Counted from the first letter of the stretch, positions 48,220 through 61,329 are shown. The stretch is DNA of 64,000 nt from Saturnia japonica (GCA_033032175.1 CM065312.1:8308001-8372000), one strand, 5' to 3'. The notes: generated from the letters alone by a model not told the origin. Translations and numbers: made by a program.

Positions 48220-50060
48220 ACCCATAAATTATGGTCATGAAAAATTCAGAAAGTAAGTTGAGTACTGAAAATGTTTTTGCTTCTCTACTGCAAGAGTACA
48301 AAATAAGGCAGGAGAAATATGAAGACATTACAAAACTCGTCACACAAAAAAAAACTTGTTTCACATGTAAGCATCCTTGTCACTTTTTGTTTCATAATTG
48401 CAAGGAAAGAGTTTTTGGCTGACAAGTTTAACAAGAAACAAAACTACACAGTCAAGGCAGAAATAAACTTAAGTATCGTACAAAAAAGTTAGCAATTTTA
48501 TTAACACTTTCTGTGAAAATAAACAATAAAGTTTGGTATATAGACTCCGGGACAACATACCCTATGTGTATAACGAGAAATCGTCAAATAAAATTATGCA
48601 AGTATGTGAATTTTGCAAATTTAATATTATTAACTGTTAAACAAAAGCAAATGGAAGTAGATACAAATGTTATGCATAACGTTATGTGATACATAGTCCG
48701 GACTATACAGTTATTTTTGATCATAAATCATGTACTATTCAAGACAACAATGCAATTTTAGCTAAGGTACTCAAGTCAATGGTGTTTGCCGCTTTAACAC
48801 TGTGTCAGAGCGAATACAGAAATGTGTTTTGGAGGCTGCAGCAAATTCGTTATCCCGAGAAGTATAGCATAGACCTCTACGACACTTCAAATCTATTGAT
48901 AGCGTCTTGGTTCCAGACTTTAAATCCTTGTGGGCTACCCCCATATTCATTGAACTTAAAAAACTGGCACTCCCATTATTTTATTAAGAAATCTGAGACC
49001 GGCAAATTTATGCAATGTAACTCGACTTCAAATTAAATATCTGGACCAGCATTTGGGAAAACAGTACTGATTGATACCTCGAATTCCCATAATACCCACA
49101 GATTTACCAATTATATTTAAAAGAATTCAATTTCAATTTTCAAGTGCACTATAAATAATGCATAGGGACATACTTTTACGTAGGTACTACGTGGGGATAG
49201 ATTTAAAGGAATACTGTTTCTTATGGGCAATTGTATGTTGGTTTATCGAGAATGAGATGTGGTGAAAATCAATACATTCTAATATCACAAAAAAGGTCAG
49301 AAAAAAATTGTATTTACTGAAATACTATAAATAATGAATCAGATAAGTTTTTAAATTATATGCGGGTGAAACCGCGGAGCACAGCTAGTTCTATAATAAC
49401 ACTTCTGGTCGGTTAAGGTTAGCCCATGTAGATCTATGTGGACCCATACAAATTCCTTCCTTAGCTGGTGTGCTAAGTATTTGTAAAGTTTTATATGAGT
49501 TGAAAGCAAATTTTATAATTTTCTAAACTAAAAGGAAGAAACTTAGATATTTTCAACAATTTGAAACCCTTGTAGAAATTGAAACGGGACTAAAAGTACT
49601 AAGGAGCTATAGAGGAGAATATATTATTATGAATTTTTAATTCCACGATTTTCTCAAGAATAATGGTATCAGGCATCAAATAGGGAAAATTATACAATTA
49701 CACTGCTGAACTTCAACCCAACACTTTAGTAGTCATAAAGGATAACAACCTTCCTCCACTTAAATGCCTATTGTGACGTATATTATCAAACCATTCCTGG
49801 TAAGAACGGTATCTCGAGGATGTCGGAAATACACACATCATTAAGCACTGTACGACGAACTTATATAAAAATTTCCCACTCGTCGAGCAAAATAGAGAAG
49901 TGACAAGCACAATCTCAAAAACCGTCGAATCGAGGTTAAGTTGGACCGGGCGCATATTTCAAAACAAAGCATCTACGATGTGAAGTTGCTCCCAAAAGAA
50001 CTTCACCCGAGTGAAAAAATGATTTTGAACACGCACGCCGTTAAACTTTTCAAGTAAAAT
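48220..50060 (+). pseudogene. Ty1/copia retrotransposon gag-pol remnant
   Basis: In successive broken frames: a gag zinc-knuckle-like KKTCFTCKHPCHFLFHNC (about 48350-48400, spacing off by one), a retroviral-type protease active site WYIDSGTT near 48534-48557, a YTVIFDHKSCTIQDNNA block near 48705 (the segment before integrase in copia), then integrase-like RLAHVDLCGPIQIPSLAG at about 49415-49465 and FHDFLKNNGIRHQIG near 49640-49690. Many stops and shifts, and no reverse transcriptase, RNase H or LTR identified. A Helitron 3' end (49385-49388) sits inside it. Inactive. Confidence 0.75.
49340..49388 (+). mobile_element. Helitron 3' end inside the copia remnant
   Basis: 'tgcgggtgaaaccgcggagc' forms the hairpin, followed by ACAG and CTAG at 49385-49388, then T. 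The body to the left is short or diverged, so only the terminus is called. Confidence 0.6.
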
Positions 50061-52640
50061 TAAAATATTTTGAGCCATATATTTCCTTTATTTTTACGTC
50101 CACTAAACAGTAGCGTGCCAACGAAAACGCCGCTACAATCATTTACCTATGTAAGTTTTTTCTTCTATAACAAATATATTTTTTGATCAAACTGCATAGC
50201 ATTTGTGTTTAACTTGTTATTTATCAGCAGCAGATAGCAAACACGTCTTGAAAAAAAAACTTTATTTAATTTAGGCCCTAAGAATCAATTTATGGACTTT
50301 AAAACATTACGTCACCCAATGTTGTTTTATTCTACAAATAATATTTTTTTAAATAATATAAAACACTCATATTATATCCATAATTAAACAATAATCCGGA
50401 TAAAAATACGACTTTCATACTTAAATGAGGAAACCTTATTTGGATCTGAACGATTCGACCCAGCAACTAAATTGGGATCACAAGATAATTATTTGTGTAA
50501 ATTACTTTTTCGATGTGACATCCTTATATACATTCAATTATACACTTCTTTATTTAATGCGATTTTTAATGAAAATAGTAAACTTTGTTTAGAAATTAAC
50601 AAAGACAATTCTCAAAAAAAAAATTCGAACTTTCATTCACTACCACATAATATTAGTTATCAAAACTAAGTACCTACATAAACATAGATAATTAAAAATA
50701 ATATGCTAGTCAAAGATTCAAGTTATTGCGTACAATAATTATACTAGATTAAAATAATGACAACTTTTTTGTTTTTAAATAGCACGTAAAAGTTTACTGT
50801 CGAGTATCGAGTTAAAAATGTTTTTCAAACCAATTTAGTACCCCCTTAAATTATACAGATAGGTCCGAGATTAATGACGAAGGAAGGAATTTAGTAATTA
50901 CTTTTATTGTCAATTCAACAACCATCAAACATTAAAAACAAATACATTACCGTTAACACAAAAATCCTCTTTTATACAAACATTGAGCACAGCAACGTTA
51001 TATTCAGTTTACCCATACAACCATCCTAAATAATAATAACAACATTATAGCATAGTTTTCATTATCAAACTAATAATAAAGTTAAATATTTACACCAGCA
51101 GTCGAATATATAGGTAAATAAATCACGATTGACTGTCGAATGCATAATAATTTTGTACATAACATATAAATAGTTAAATGTATAAAACATGTACAATTTA
51201 ACAGTTGTTATGAAATTTATAATCGAGAAGTGATAGAATTTTAATAATTAGTTTTTGATTTTTCCAAATTTCTTAATTTTCTTGCCATTATAAATATGAA
51301 GCAAGCATAAATAAGTTGTAAAACTTAAATTCCAATATATTTAAATATTATAATTTACACCGAAGAATGGAATCTAAATACTTTGTGTATTATTTAAAAA
51401 TAAAATAGTTTTTAATTTAATAAAGTGAAAAATATGCTATTAATCATGATATACTAGCAATTTGCAAGTCACTTGGTTTGGTAGACATAATTCTAACAAA
51501 TATATTTGAAAAATCATAACTTTTTAAAAATATTTCAATTTTCTTGTATTGTTGTAAAGAACAATAATTTAAACATCGAAAACATTCATTAACGAATTCC
51601 TTTCAGAAATTTCATTTTATCAGTTAGTCAATAACATATTTTCTACCACAATATAAGAACCTATAGAATATACATGTATATACTACTTTATATCATACAT
51701 TAACGTACTTACTGACTAAATCTATCTATTCAGACTTATAAAAAAATAAAATACTACTCTTTAAGAGTAACCACACGTAATTTATATCTCATATTCCATA
51801 ATGTCCTAATATTTAAACTATCACACAAAGAAATTCGAAATTTTGGTTTTAGTTTTATTAAATACACCAATTCACCAGTGATATTGGCAAGAATTAAAAT
51901 ATGAAGCTTCTCAAAGTGATATTTTGATTAGAGAAATTAATTAATAAAAAATAAAAATTAGATTAATAACGTAAATGAAGTCAAGAGCCGTGGCGTCTTA
52001 CTTTCGAAATAAAGGAATACAAATAATTGAAAATAACGTTACAACCAAATTAGTTATTTTTAGACATTTTTTCGCTATTATCTTTTATTATGAGTTGGTA
52101 AAATCAATTTGCTTTGAGTTTAACTCTAATATACCCCACATAATTAACATATAGGTAGTACTAAATAAGATAAAAAGTAACTGATCTGAAAAGTCGACAA
52201 TTATGACTATACAAACATATCAATACCTATATCTAACAATAATACACCAATTATAAAAGCACACAATTCTATTTTCTAATTGGCTATACCTAATATATAA
52301 TTAATCTACCACAAATCTTAATTATCAATCACAGATTCTAAATCTTTTGAACATTATGACATTTACAAATTAAGCTTATTTTCGATTTTATATTAATAGT
52401 ACAACCAAACAGAATTCAGAAATAAGACATTTTTTAACAAAAAAGAAAACCAACCTCATTGATTTTAAGGAGTTATCTGGTTAAAATGGAACCACCTTTG
52501 AGGTATCCCCTTTCCAACGAATAAAGAATCATCTAAATCAGTTCATATGCTAAGAAGTTATGGTTGAACATCCATAAAAAAAAAAATACTTTTTGATTGA
52601 GAACCTCCTACTTTTTTTTGAAGTTGGTTAATAAGTTTAT
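50061..52640. other. intergenic and 3' flank of the BACE-like gene
   Basis: Extremely AT-rich with no supported gene. Near its right end, 52435-52640 is a copy of dispersed repeat family B (see 16885-17040). A minus-strand AATAAA at 52641-52636, about 150 bases past the stop at 52793, is a plausible polyadenylation signal for the BACE-like gene. Confidence 0.5.
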
Positions 52641-52792
52641 TTACAATTTATGATTTTTCACTCAAGAGGGACAGGCGTCAAGCGATATGCTTATCAATTA
52701 ACCAATGGGATTTTAAATCGATTTGAATCATAATATCGATTACTATCATGACAAAATATTTACGGTCGAAGTAAACATCAATTTAAAAGAAA

Positions 52793-55700
52793 TTAATTCG
52801 ATTCCCGCTCAACTAACGCCGCTTGGGACAGCGAAATCTGCGCCGAATTCGGTAATGGTTTTACAAGAAACGTTTTTATGCAAGGTATCAACAAATAAAT
52901 CAATATACCCGCCGCTATAACCGATATAGCGCATAGAGTCCATTGTGCGGCCTTAATAGATATGGCACCATCACTTACTGGCTTAATCAGTTGGCACATG
53001 ACATTCAGAGAGGCGGATACTTTGTAGGGACCCGTGATTCTGGCATCAGGACCACAATTCGACGACTGCCAGCCAATCCAGCCAGCTGATCTATTAAATA
53101 GTACCTGGCAACAGCCGATATATTGTAACAACGGTGATGTGAAAACAAACGTAATTTTAACTTAGAGTGCAGGTCAGCGAGTGCAACTGTAGCAGCGTTG
53201 CCAGACGTCCCGATTATTAGCCCGAAATTAAATGTCCCGCGGGGGACCAGCTCAGTCCCACTTTTCTGGGATTACTCGACGGTGCAGCGCAGCGGAAGCG
53301 TTGGCAGCACAGGCTAGTATATTAACTGAACTGACCGGTTTAAATTTGAAACCCAAATAAAAAGCAAAGTAGTGAAATAAACAATCATTAATTAAAAATG
53401 AAACAAGAAACTCGACTGCAACAAAAACTATTGAATTTAAATATTAAATAGCCTATGTCACTACCACGATTAAGACGAATCTAATGACACATCGTGTGCA
53501 AAAATTCATTATACCGTTTAGGCTACAGAGCGTGCCAAAGAAATAGACATACATATATACGCTTGAAAAACATAACCCTCCTTTTTCGCAGTCGAGTAAA
53601 AAACTACTGATTATTTATTTTTATTATTATTTCCCGCTTTTGACGAAAGAATCCCGCTTTTTTACTCAAAAGTTCAAAATCTCACTTTACCCCAAAAAAT
53701 CTAGCAGACCTGATGTGGTGTGTAACTAGAATGGATAAGATCAGGAATGAGTATATAAGTGGAAGTATGAAAATAGCACCAGTGACAGAAAAGTTAATGA
53801 GTTAGTTTAGTGTGGTATGGACATGTCATGAAGAGGGATGAAAGTGATATAACTAGAAGTGTTAAGTATGAAGGTGGACTGATATTCTAGTGGGGGAAAA
53901 CCGAAGATGGTATGGATGGTCTGTGTAAAGAAATATGTGTATTAAAAGTCTGTGAATACTAAGATGACAGCAGATAGTGAAGAATGGAAGGAGAAAATAT
54001 TTTGTGCCAACCCTACTTAGGGAGAAAAAGTGTAAAGCTGAAATCTATTGAGCGTACTCAGACTATGCTCAAACTTATCTCAGTTAAGTTCCGAAATTAA
54101 AATTTATAATCGCAAGCTTAGCATTTACTCAGCTCTACCTGAGTAAAGTTCAAGTCATCGAACTCGACGACTTACGGAAAACTTGGGTATTATACGATTT
54201 AAAAATTGTATAGCATAGTGACCTAACAGTGATTTTATATACTTTTTAAATTATCTGTATTGCTTGATTCTCATTGACTAACGGCCGATTACAATATCAT
54301 ATCTATCCGTTGTTTCAGTTACTAAAGATAGACAAATATAACCTAATGTCCTTACTTTTTTTCAATAACCTATCAATGGATAGTGTTTCCTATCTACATA
54401 ATTTGTATTCATATCCTATAGCTTGAATAGATAAGAGGGAAGCCGATATCTGTTTTAAGTTAAAGATAATACTTATTATAAATATGTACTAATCGGGGAT
54501 AGTAAACTCAGATATGTTATTGAAAACGGCCGCCTACATAGAATTGACTGTTTCTATTACGTACTACGGTTGTACATGTTTTGTCAATTTTGTCGTTTTC
54601 AGTTTTTTGTTTAATTCAACAAAACTATTTCAAGCAAATCGACGTAACAAATACAAATTGCGTTAGAAATTAGAATTATCATGTTCATATCCAAAGATTA
54701 TATTTGCATGTTGATAAGCATATAAAACGTTTTGTTATTAGTTTCAAACTTAGTTTTTTATGTACGAATTATCTGTCTGACTTTAAAGTAAGTTGAATAT
54801 TATACAATTTAAATTCTATTTTAAATACCTTTTTTAATTTTCTAAACATAATGCGTGATGAATTTATTTCTTTGAATTGGAGAAATTTTACAGTCCCGAT
54901 GCGGTATCGAAACGTTAGTTGACAGTTACTCTTGTGTAAATACTTAGCGAAGTTTGAGCTACGCTCTATAGATTTCACCCTAAGAAGAAGGAGATTACTT
55001 ACAAGATAAACGTAAATCATAAGGAAAACGTTAGACACGATACCCGAATAACACTAGTTAAAACTGTGTTAGAAGTAAATTGAAATACATAAATTGTTTT
55101 TTTTTTTTTTGGTATTTAATCATATCGAAGTTTACACAGAAATAATTATGTCAACAATTTATGTGAATGTAATATATAATACATGTAATGTAACCTTATC
55201 CTTGTCGTACCGTGAAACTGTGGATGGAACCTTCTCCCGGACATGTTTCCTCCCTCTTACGACGTCGGGTACTTTAAGCGTAACGTGAAGAGATATTTAT
55301 GCAGACCGTCATGACATCTTTCGGTGGTTGTCGTTGTGTTTGGACTATTATGTGCTTACCATAAGGCATGACACCGTCAATGTGCGGAGCTATTTTTCAA
55401 AATATTTACTTAGTGACGAATGCACGAGTAGGTACTCACAATTTATGCACCTACTAAATATTCATGTAAATTTAATTAAATCTCGAGTTTAGACAAGTTA
55501 CAATGTTTTACTTAGAAAATATTTCACCTGTAGTCCTTCCATTGCTGTATATCCGAGCACCGTCTCTCTGCCACCTGCCTCCAATCCTAGTTTGTAGCAA
55601 AACTCAGACACAATGCCACTTTCGCCGCTGCTATTGTGAGCAGTCACTACTCGCATGTAATTCTGTGAAAAAATACTTTATTGAAATTGTGACAAATTGA

Positions 55701-58700
55701 AAACCACATAAGTTATCAACGTCAGAGCTATCGAGTTAATGGAGGTTACACCTTGCATAGGTTGCAGTTAAAGGTGTGAATTGTGAACTAATTACAATAA
55801 TTAATATAACCGGTTTTTAAGCAATAATATTTCGGTTTTATTAATAATTTAGTTTTTTTACCCGACTTCGAAAAAGGAGGGTTACGTTTTTCAAGAGTAT
55901 GTATATACATACGTATGTCTATTTCTTTGGCACGCTCTGTAGCCTTAAGAGTTTGTTGGTTATGAGCATATGAGGTGTCTTTAGATTCATCTTAATTGTG
56001 GGAGTGGCCATAGGCTATATAATATTTATGTACGGCTGGAAATCAGATAAATAAAAAATAATAAAAATATTTTTTACTCAGGTGTTTTTGTTGCAGTCGG
56101 TTTTTTTTTTTCCTTTTTAATAATAAAGCTTGTTTATACAACTGATGAGGCAAATATGCATACTGAACGCGGTAAGCGGCTATCGTAGTCTATGGACTCT
56201 TGTAATACTATAGATTCACCATTATAGAACCCTTCCCCGATGCGCCATATACGACCAGCGGAGTTATTGCAGTAGTGTTAGTCCGGCAACACAGGGACGC
56301 ATTCGCGGAGCGTATCTAGTTTTAAGAGCTTCTTATATATTAAATAATAATTTGTAATCTTAAGCACCACGCTTATATATATATTTACGACGAAATAAGA
56401 ACTTTTACTTATAATAACCCAACAAGAAATAAGCGTAAAAACCACAAGGAGCTCTCGAAACCCTACTTACAGCAGGAAGACAACACAATTTTTTTTGGAT
56501 GTGATCTTCTGTAGGGTGCTCAGGTATTCCACCTGTCGGACTGCCTAAAAAGAGTGAAATCTCCAAAACAATAGCCTTACATGGATCAGACGTGTAAATG
56601 TAAAATTAACGTGATTTAATTTATGAACGTCACCTAAAACATAGCGCATACGATATAATCAAAAAAATTCTAGAAAAACCAATCCTTAGACAAAAAGAAT
56701 AACCTCAAAACCTCAATCACTACAAATAGCTACAGAAAATGATATAATAAACTGGACATACCTACCTGCGGTGGTAATTCCAATGTAAAATATTGATCTT
56801 CTGATTCATAATTGAGGAGATCTATACCCAGCCAGGGTAGAGTCCAGTCCTGGGGTTCAGGCCAGCAGGCAGCCTGGAAGTTCATTTTTAACCTATATAA
56901 ATAACCAGAAGTGCCCGCAGCTCTGCACACATAACTATTTATTGCATGACCTTTTAATACATTATATTTGTTTCCTACACAGTAAGACCAAATTTGATGC
57001 CATAAGTCTAACATTAAGAAGACGAATTATTGAGTTTTATAAGGATTAATATTTTGTAAATCGTGTTTAACAAGTTTTTTTTTGTCATGTAAAAGTGGTC
57101 AATGTGATTTAATAGTAAAGTTAGATTTATTGTACTACCGGCTTTTCTTTTTTTTTTTTGGTTATTCTGATTCTATTAATGTTTAATGGTTTAAGTTAAG
57201 TATTGCAAAAGAAAATGTTAGTAGTAATTATTGTCCACATAATTTATTATTATACTAATTATTTGTTCCATATATTACCTAATGCGACAAAACAATATAG
57301 TAAAACCTATCCCAAAAATACATCTACTTACGATTTTCAAATGGAATCATGTACTTAAATCGATTCAGTGACTCTTGAGTCATAAGCACCGTAATGGACA
57401 GACAGATGACGTTCACTTACGTATTATCACAGATTTTCATATTTCAAAAATATACATTTTATTGAAAAACATTGTATTTCAAATCCCTGACTAGGAGAAA
57501 GAATATATAAAATTATAGAAACGATCTTATTTTGTATGTGTGTGTATTTCTGTGTTGTGTATTGTAAAAGAGATTGCGAAAGAGTGTGTATAAATAAGAG
57601 AAAGAGAGAGAGATAAAAGTGTTCTGTAAACATGTGCGGGCGCGCCTTTGCTTGTGACTCAAAGCACACTAGCAGTTCGGCTCCTTTGATTTCGTAAAAA
57701 CCTTGTGACATATACTTTCATGATTTTTCCAAAACATTATTTCTAAGTCAAATAACTAATTAATGATACTGACAACATACCTCTCCATGATACCAAAAAT
57801 CATCCAAAATCAATATATTGGCTGATTGTGCTGCACTTCTTAACTCATTAACTATCTGAAAATAAATCGATAAATTAAGGCTTTAATTAATTTAATCGTG
57901 AAAATCAAATACAAATAGTAGACTAAATTTGTCAATTTTAAATTTACTACTTTGGAAAAAATCAAAACATCAATAATATATTTTGTGTTAATTTCAAGAT
58001 AATTCATTTCATTCATTCATTAGTTAGTATCTATGACAGGTCATTTATTAATATTTATGTATTATTTCAAGATAATTCATTTCATTGCTAGGTACCTACA
58101 GTTAGTTAGTATCTATGATAGGTACACTTTATTAGAACTTAGTAATAATCATATACATTAACATTGCTAGGTTTTCTATCATGCTATTATTTATTGTATA
58201 TTATTGCTAACATCCCTTCATTAGAACCTCTCCATTAGGTGAACTGTTATATACATTAAAATCTTGGTATCTCAATCATGCTATTATTTATTTATATTAT
58301 TGTAACTCCCTTCATTGACCTCTCCATTAGGTGAATGTTAATTCCTTAAAATCTTGTATCTCAAAAACGGCAGATTATATTATCGTCTTTCAGTTGATAT
58401 AACTATGAAGATTTTACATATATTTTTTTACAAGAGGCAATACATAGATCAAACATTTAGTTTCCAAATATGTCTCGTTCAAGCTTACCTGTCTATAATA
58501 AATATCAGGTAATCTAATATTCGTGGTACCACTGTCAACTATACTTTTTTCTGTGTTCAAAGTCTGACACATTTCTGTATTTACATTGTCATGTGCAATG
58601 CTACTTATTACTTGTCCAGTAATGTTTTCTGGCGTCATCAACTTAATGGCTATAACACCTACTTCGTACCACCGTTTTCTCAGTATTGGTGTTTGAAACA

Positions 58701-59906
58701 TTTTATTTTGATTTTTATTAAACTTTTGATTATCTGTAAAACAATAAGATTTTTTTCATCAAATTATTTATTTATACAAACATGAGGGTCTCAAAAATCA
58801 TTACATGTCTCAATTTTAGAAATTAAATTAACAGAGTCAAGATATAAATAATAGCATGGCTATAATTTTAAATTAACAACTGATACCCTAAATAGATATT
58901 CTATATGGTATTCAAAATATCATATGTAATAAGATATTTAGTTCTCAGGATCAAATAGAATAATGCAAAATCATACAACATCATCAATGTTCAAACTAAA
59001 AGTAGTAGTATTTATTCATTTATCATATTATTTAGGTAAGAATTAAACCAAAATCATTGAGGCCATTCCAATGAGCCCAAGCACGATATATCTGCTGTAA
59101 GTTGGTGAGGAGTTATGTATCCTACAGATTCCAAATGACGCTACGGCATCAGGTTAAAGTTTTTCTAATATAACTTAACTAACAGAATACCACATCTCGA
59201 CCCAGTCAGACCTTTTGAAGATGCTCACATCTATTTTCAACTAGAAAAGAGCTGATAATCTTTAAACGGCTGAACAGATTTTCTTGAATTATAGCAAAGA
59301 ACACTCTCTATTATGTCACCTTCCAACAAAAAAAAAAAACTAGATCAAAATCAGTTCAGCGGTTTGAGAAGTACGATGCCACAGACAGACACACAGATAC
59401 ACCGATATGTAACACGTTAAACTTAAAACACTTCTCTTTTTGCGTCGGGAGTTAAAACATATTAATACTTGCCTACCAATTAAACTTAATAAAACTAATT
59501 GAATATGCTTTAAATCCTTAAAAATACAACTGCTTAAATTAAGGAGAGTGTTATATTGTAAATATTTCACAAATACATACTTTAAAAAGAATTTGAGTAA
59601 ACTATTTTGGTATCATATTGTTTCTGGTCGTGCGCGATGCGACACAATAATAAAGAACCAGCAAGAAACTCCATCGGGTTTATCAATTGTTTATTATTAA
59701 TTATTATTATATTATTTAGTTAGTTACTTACCAAAAATATGGAAACTCCCATAATGTGTTGCATTTGTAAGACTCTGTGTAGCACATAGCTTCAGCTGGA
59801 ATGACATTGGTTTGTTGGTAGCCCTATCTAAAGAGTCAAGCCATGATTCAACCACTACACTGTCACCCCAAGCGCCAACTGGGAGATATGCAAGTCCTAA
59901 AAGACC
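52793..59906 (-). CDS. beta-secretase (BACE)-like membrane aspartyl protease, C-terminal six exons
   Basis: Exons on the minus strand: 59906-59732, 58733-58489, 57855-57781, 56873-56766, 55662-55528 and 53104-52793 (stop). All introns are GT-AG, with phases 1,0,0,0,0; they give 349 residues. Order of motifs: GLLGLAYLPVGAWGDSVVV; WYEVGVIAIKL; the second catalytic aspartate in SIVDSGTTNIRLPD (58536-58534); AACWPEPQDWTLPWLGIDLL; YMRVVTAHNSSGESGIVSEF; VLFNRSAGWIGWQSSNCG; then a transmembrane helix (WTLCAISVIAAGILIYLL) and a tail of about 30 residues. Cysteines in LKLC, ACWPEP, EFCYK, SSNC and NVMC match those pairing in BACE. This is a type I membrane protease of the secretory pathway; substrates are unknown. 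About 150 N-terminal residues, including the first DTG site, are missing and should lie beyond the window or in an unusually long intron. No DxxLL endocytic motif is seen in the tail. Confidence 0.9.
53405..53604 (-). mobile_element. MITE-like repeat, left partner of an inverted pair
   Basis: Reverse complement of 55852-56110: shared 'aaaaaggagggtta.gtttt', 'tctatttctttggcacgctc' and 'gtttttgttgcagtcg'. It lies in the last intron of the BACE-like gene. Related elements with 'acccgacttcgaaaaagga' ends look like a dispersed family. Confidence 0.75.
53710..54045 (+). pseudogene. RTE-like LINE C-terminal fragment
   Basis: Broken frames encode CVTRMDKIRNEYISGSMKIA, PVTEKLM, WYGHVMKRDE and, after shifts, MTADSEEWKEKI, the typical C-terminus of RTE-type insect LINEs. 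Inactive. Intron of the BACE-like gene, antisense to it. Confidence 0.75.
54282..54532. mobile_element. MITE with terminal inverted repeats (251 bp)
   Basis: The left end CGGCCGATTACAATATCATA (then TCT) pairs with the reverse complement of the right end, CGGCCGTTTTCAATAACATA (then TCT). The interior is non-coding, AT-rich. The target duplication is unclear. Intron of the BACE-like gene. Confidence 0.65.
55852..56110 (+). mobile_element. MITE-like repeat, right partner of an inverted pair
   Basis: Starts 'acccgacttcgaaaaaggag', ends 'tttttgttgcagtcgg' and a T-rich tract. Its inverted partner is at 53405-53604. The pair flanks the coding exon 55528-55662 of the BACE-like gene. Confidence 0.78.
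56150..56570 (-). mobile_element. fragments of dispersed repeat family A
   Basis: 'ggtaagcggctatcgtagtc', 'atggactcttgtaatacta' and 'accacaaggagctctcgaaa' are inverse-orientation pieces of the family at 11950-12240, split by about 220 bases. Intron of the BACE-like gene. Confidence 0.55.
57990..58350. repeat. two imperfect direct tandem duplications in a BACE-like intron
   Basis: 'tttcaagataattcatttca' plus 'agttagtatctatga' occurs near 57992-58037 and 58066-58121. Immediately after, 'tgctattatttatt.tatatt' plus 'acctctccattaggtgaa' occurs near 58181-58243 and 58278-58337. Both look like slippage-type duplications with some divergence. Confidence 0.7.
59190..59470. repeat. dispersed repeat fragment
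   Basis: 'aaatcagttcagcggtttga' and 'cacagacagacacacagata' followed by 'ttgcgtcgggagttaaaa' is a composition widespread in lepidopteran introns; only weakly supported here because no second copy is in the window. Confidence 0.35.
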
Positions 59907-60089
59907 CTGGAATTTTATAATTGAAATATCATAATTGACCAATTGACTTTTTTTTTAAAGTAGGTCTTAAATTATTAATTATTGTCCGATTAGAGGAAAA
60001 AAATATTACAATCTTTTTTTAGGACCTAGCAAACCGCAAAACTATACTGACGAACACATAAACTGCGTCAAAATTCAGGATTACTTTCA

Positions 60090-60409
60090 TATTAATATTT
60101 TTAATAAGTATTCAAACTTTTTAGATTTACATAAATTAAAAAGTAAAGACTGCCCGTTAATCATTAAAAAATGGAAATGCAGAAAAACAAACGATTATAG
60201 CTGGAGAAAAAATGTTTGGGACAATTTAAAAAGAGCTGTCTGTATACGCGATAAATCCTGTGCTCACGATAGTAGTAGCGCTAAGAATAGCAATTTCACA
60301 AGAATGGGACAATATTCCCCAAGAACTTTTAATAACCCTAATCAGGTACATGCAGAACCAATTAGAATCAGTAATAAGGGCACGTGGAGTTAACATGTCT
60401 TATTAAAAG
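60090..60409 (+). pseudogene. Tc1/mariner transposase C-terminal remnant
   Basis: Broken frames encode NVWDNLKRAV (60210-60240), then, from 60302 to the stop at 60404, EWDNIPQELLITLIRYMQNQ followed by LESVIRARGV, the end of a Tc1-like transposase. Only the last part of the catalytic domain remains, with at least one frameshift. No TIR pair was found. Confidence 0.8.
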
Positions 60410-60839
60410 AAAAAAAAACCTTTGGTTAAACTTTATTTAAATTCTTAAAACCAACTTTACAATTAAACTAATTTTTGTTCCATTTATCGTTTTGGTTAAA
60501 AAAATTGAATGGTCGTTTCCATAAACAGACATCAACTTAAAAGATATGATACAATTCTGTTTTAAAGTTAACGAATAAATATGAATTTAAATTCATATGA
60601 AAGTTTGCATACTTTGCTTAAAATATGTACTTATTTCAAAGTCGTATTGTACTTTGATGCAGTTTATGTGTAGGTAAGTAACCATACTAAAATGCTGTCG
60701 GCCATATTAGCCTACATATTGTGTTATATGATTGTCTGCTATGAAGTCATACGAATCGAAAAGAAACATGAGAAATTTAGCAAATGTTGCAGCCGTGTAA
60801 TTTGAAACAATTACAAATCAAAGTCGGTAGTTTGAATTT

Positions 60840-61110
60840 AATTGTATTTTTTATGGTCGCTAAGAATTATGATATCCAGTGGGGGTAGTTTTTCGATTTG
60901 TCGTTATCACCACCGGCTCTCGCTCTTCCGCACGGTGCAAAACTCGCTCGCCTCGGACATTCCTCATCAACCATTTGCTCCAGAATTGAGTACTATCAAG
61001 CCAGTGTGTGTGTAGTGGGTGCGTGAAGATTCATGAACTTCGCATATAAATATCTCAAACTTCGTCGGCGCCGACCAGCAAGTATCACAGAACGCAGCAC
61101 CGGTGAGTTG
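60840..61110. promoter_or_regulatory. CpG-rich promoter-like segment, strand uncertain
   Basis: A short GC- and CpG-richer island with a TATA-like 'gcatataaatatctc' at 61039-61053 and a plus-strand donor-like CACCG|GTGAGT near 61100. It could be the promoter and first exon of a plus-strand transcript, or part of a TE. No coding exon could be attached. Inference only. Confidence 0.25.
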
Positions 61111-61329
61111 GCATGACATTTTGAATAAGTACACTTCTTTCGCTGGATATTCCGCATCGTACCTAATTTCGCTATTCGTTTCGTATCGCAGGTTGGTTCC
61201 ATATTCGCGTGGAATCAACCGGCAAATGTTCATACATTGTATTTTTATTTATTTTTTATGAATCATAAAAATCAAATTCTCGATACTTTTTATGTCATAG
61301 ATGTCATAAATGTCAATTGTAAGGTAAAT

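Noticed and set aside
55094..55288. Open frame near a poly-T tract as a small gene
   Set aside because: It starts in homopolymer sequence, has no motif, and lies within an intron of the BACE-like gene on the opposite strand.
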